This document shows positions 61,843 through 64,000 of a DNA stretch of 64,000 nt, one piece after another. The notes beneath the pieces are model-generated. The model was given only the letters and a program-made list of their open reading frames with translations, was not told the DNA's origin and ran no database searches. The DNA is taken from the NCBI GenBank assembly GCA_963965975.1, contig OZ014423.1:5420301-5484300 (forward strand). The letters run 5' to 3'. Source of the DNA: Xestospongia bergquistia (Eukaryota; Porifera; Demospongiae; Haplosclerida; Petrosiidae). The position numbers were made by a program, and so were the translations under genes. Position 1 is the first letter of the stretch; every line of letters starts with the position of its first letter.

Positions 61843-64000
61843 ATCTATCTATCTATCTCTCTCTCTATCTATCTATCTATCTATCTATCTTACACACCTA
61901 CAGTCTTACTTACTTCCCCTCCATCTAGCTGCTAAGCATAATCATTTAGAAGTTGCTAAGTTCCTATTAAGTCGAGATCCTGAGATGATTGACCGTCCCT
62001 CAAAATTTGGAGAGACCCCTCTTCATTTTGCATGTATGAAAGGTCATTTTTCAATGGTGAAGCTATTAATTGAGTTAGTTTAAATGCTTGTTATGTAAAG
62101 TATGTCAATTCTATATCTCTAGCTATAAAGCCGACGTTCGTATTGATGATAGATGTGGCAACACAACCCTTCACTATGCTGTTACTAGTAACAATCCGGA
62201 ATTAGTAGAATTTCTTTTAAGAGATAAAGATCTATTTGAAATGATTAATAAAAAGAACAATGTAAGTTATATTGATGGTCTTATAAATTAGCTGTTTATT
62301 CTTTCTCCCTTAGTTTAATCACTATCCTATTCATCGAGCTGCCATTTTGCAGTGTGTAGAAGTTATTCAAGTATTAATTTCTTACAGAGTTAAATTATCT
62401 ACTAAGGACAAGGTCAGTCATTAAAATATGCTTATAGTAGCATTAATTGTTGTTATTATTGTATTACTGTCTGTCTATTACATACTGTTGCTCTGTTGCT
62501 CTCTCTGCTGCAGAATGGCCTGACAGCTTATGATTTAGCAACAATACTCTATAATAATGAAAGAGTTGTAGTCACAGAGAAAGGTGTCGAGACAAGGGAG
62601 CCTATTATAAAAGAAAATATGGCTAAATATTTTCCATCAGTTCTTAGTAGCGAGCAACATTTTAGATCATCTAGTTTTTCTTACCATCGTGGTTCCTATC
62701 AGATCGGTATGGATGGATCAACTGTTAGCTTACCAGTGTCAGCTGTAAGTAACTCTCTCTTTCTCTCTCTCTGTAATTTGTTCATTGTGATATATGTATA
62801 CATTAGGGTGTTACTAGAAAGAAACCATCAGCTACTCAGGCAAAAAGACCTGTCAATTTGTCTTTCTCTAATAGTTACTCGAGACAAGTAAATTATAAAT
62901 TATGATGGTAGTAAGAGTTATTACTCTCTCTCTCTCTCTCTTTCTCCCCAGGCTTCTAGTGGTGGATCTTCTCAAGGTAGTCGAGCTTCTTCCGACATTT
63001 ATTTGAAGGACAAAGAACAAGCTGTTAGATTATCTCAATATTTAGACAGACAAACTTCAACTGACGAACTACAAAAAATAGTACTAGATCAAAGTCAGTA
63101 TTATAAATGATTACAAAATTATTACATCATCTTTTTCTCTCCTTTATTAGCTGCTTATGAAGCTCCTATTGACATGTTCTTCATTCCACCAGTGGAATCT
63201 TTCTTGATTCATAAAGATGAAACTCGGTATCATTCTAAAGATCATGATATTCGACTTAAAGTTCATGAAAAATACTGGATTATTGATCCTAATGAGACTC
63301 TTGAGTGTAAATTGGCAGCTAGCCTTCATTGGAACCACGCCTACCCACCTAATTATATTTTTGTGAGTCCAATCTGTTTCTTTAGCTGTAAAACCAAGAG
63401 ATATTGTGAGATTAAACTCACACTGCCTCACGCACTGCATTTTCCCTCTGAGAAACATTACCGGTGAGTCTGTCTCTTAGGTGGCTGGTTAAGGAGGCAA
63501 TCCTAATGTTAACCAGTATCCTTATCACGTTGATTTTGTTCCCATTTCAGGAGGATTGTTATTTTCTCTGCTACTACTGTCAATCTTGTGGCAGGAAATG
63601 GACCAACTTCTCCTTCTGCGAGAGAGTTTTGTCGTGTCCAAACATCTGATCTCACAGTTGAACCACACTGTGTTACCTTTTCTACATCTCTCAAGTTCCC
63701 TACTCTTTTTGCTGTGGGTGTTGCCTCTGCTCCTCAAGCTCCAAAGAGTGCTATCCCATATCCTCTTCTTCCACTGAGGTGTTGCCTCTATGTAGCTCGT
63801 CCTAGTGATCGTGATCAGTATTTAACTAATACCGATATTTGGGTCTACATAGCTATGAGCTTGAAAACAGTTGAAATGGTAAGAATAGGAGTCTTTTTCT
63901 CCCTCTCAGGATATACTTGCTGTCTCTCTTTCTGTAGGCAATGCAGAAACATGTTATGCCTCATGATTTTACTTTGGAAGAGAAAGGGTTTGTCTTCTCT
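60800..64000 (+). CDS. Ankyrin-ZU5-UPA protein, 3' end beyond window
   Basis: Ten visible exons join in phase: 60800-60843, 61601-61760, 61904-62073, 62123-62261, 62314-62412, 62514-62744, 62952-63093, 63151-63463, 63551-63878 and 63938-64000+. ATG 60800 (MAEANKVPITTSEKL). Ankyrin repeats: GLLHEACATGSVDSVKLLLD, PLHLAAKHNHLEVAKFLL, GETPLHFACMKGHFSMVKLL, GNTTLHYAVTSNNPELVEFL, HYPIHRAAILQCVEVIQVL, then GLTAYDLA. After a Ser-rich linker comes a ZU5 domain (SFLIHKDETRYHSKDHDIRL... and, in exon 9, SDLTVEPHCVTFSTSLKFP) leading into a UPA-like segment (LRCCLYVARPSDRDQY). ZU5-UPA modules occur in ankyrins, UNC5 and PIDD, often followed by a death domain, which would lie off the edge. Confidence 0.88.
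61795..61890. repeat. Compound CT / CTAT microsatellite
   Basis: (CT)n followed by (CTAT)n in the intron before the third exon of the ANK-ZU5 gene, very close to the acceptor at 61903, forming its pyrimidine tract. Length variation here could influence splicing. Confidence 0.9.

Overview
The window reads as nuclear DNA of an early-branching animal, most likely a demosponge with an Amphimedon-type genome. The evidence is AT-rich sequence, densely packed genes, many introns of only about 40-100 nt, and a metazoan gene set (PFTAIRE CDK, tetraspanin, ANK-ZU5-UPA protein, SLC49A4-like transporter, GMPPA, TGS1, RPS26). The species is an inference; nothing in the sequence names it. Gene models were built by eye from open frames, GT-AG junctions and phase continuity. 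Where exon lengths are given, the phases were checked by hand.

Layout. 1-4264 (+): 3' part of a coiled-coil protein with a 2.6 kb intron. 4573-5169 (+): RPS26. 5385-10510: a duplicated block with two class I methyltransferase genes (-), a methyltransferase fragment, a dead copy of TGS1 exon 1, a Penelope-like retroelement remnant, a GC-terminated element and a TA-flanked MITE. 10407-13885 (+): TGS1. 14009-15194 (+): secreted alkaline-phosphatase-superfamily enzyme. 15334-16047 (+): tetraspanin. 16212-16976 (-): LRRC20-like protein. 17175-23013 (+): exons of a GOLD-domain protein with a 68-bp minisatellite in an intron. 23151-26776: a 1.8 kb tandem duplication carrying two more methyltransferase genes (+) and the last two exons of the neighbouring GTPase-like gene (-, to about 30.7 kb). 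31037-33567 (+): SLC49A4/DIRC2-like transporter. 33970-41075 (-): CDK14/15 kinase. 41690-45429 (-): large coiled-coil protein. 45639-47692 (+): GMPPA. 48169-51780 (+): single-exon beta-helix multi-pass membrane protein. 52288-56659 (-): two tandem genes, each a Cys-rich secreted-type ectodomain plus seven predicted membrane helices. 56777-57650 (+): unknown 245-residue protein. 57789-59994 (-): ankyrin/coiled-coil protein. 60800-64000 (+): ANK-ZU5-UPA protein running off the edge.

Main points. (1) Two adjacent genes each contain an intron with minor-spliceosome (U12) signals: an AT-AC intron in TGS1 and a GTATCC-type intron in the phosphatase-like gene. (2) Four methyltransferase paralogs lie at two loci on opposite strands, all with a 165-nt second exon in the same phase. 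The duplications also copied pieces of neighbouring genes. (3) The 48-57 kb region holds a beta-helix membrane protein beside a pair of seven-helix proteins with no family I recognise. This is the best candidate for undescribed surface-receptor biology. Many neighbouring genes are divergently paired with short shared promoters (the gap is 117 bp at 56.7 kb and 209 bp at 45.5 kb).
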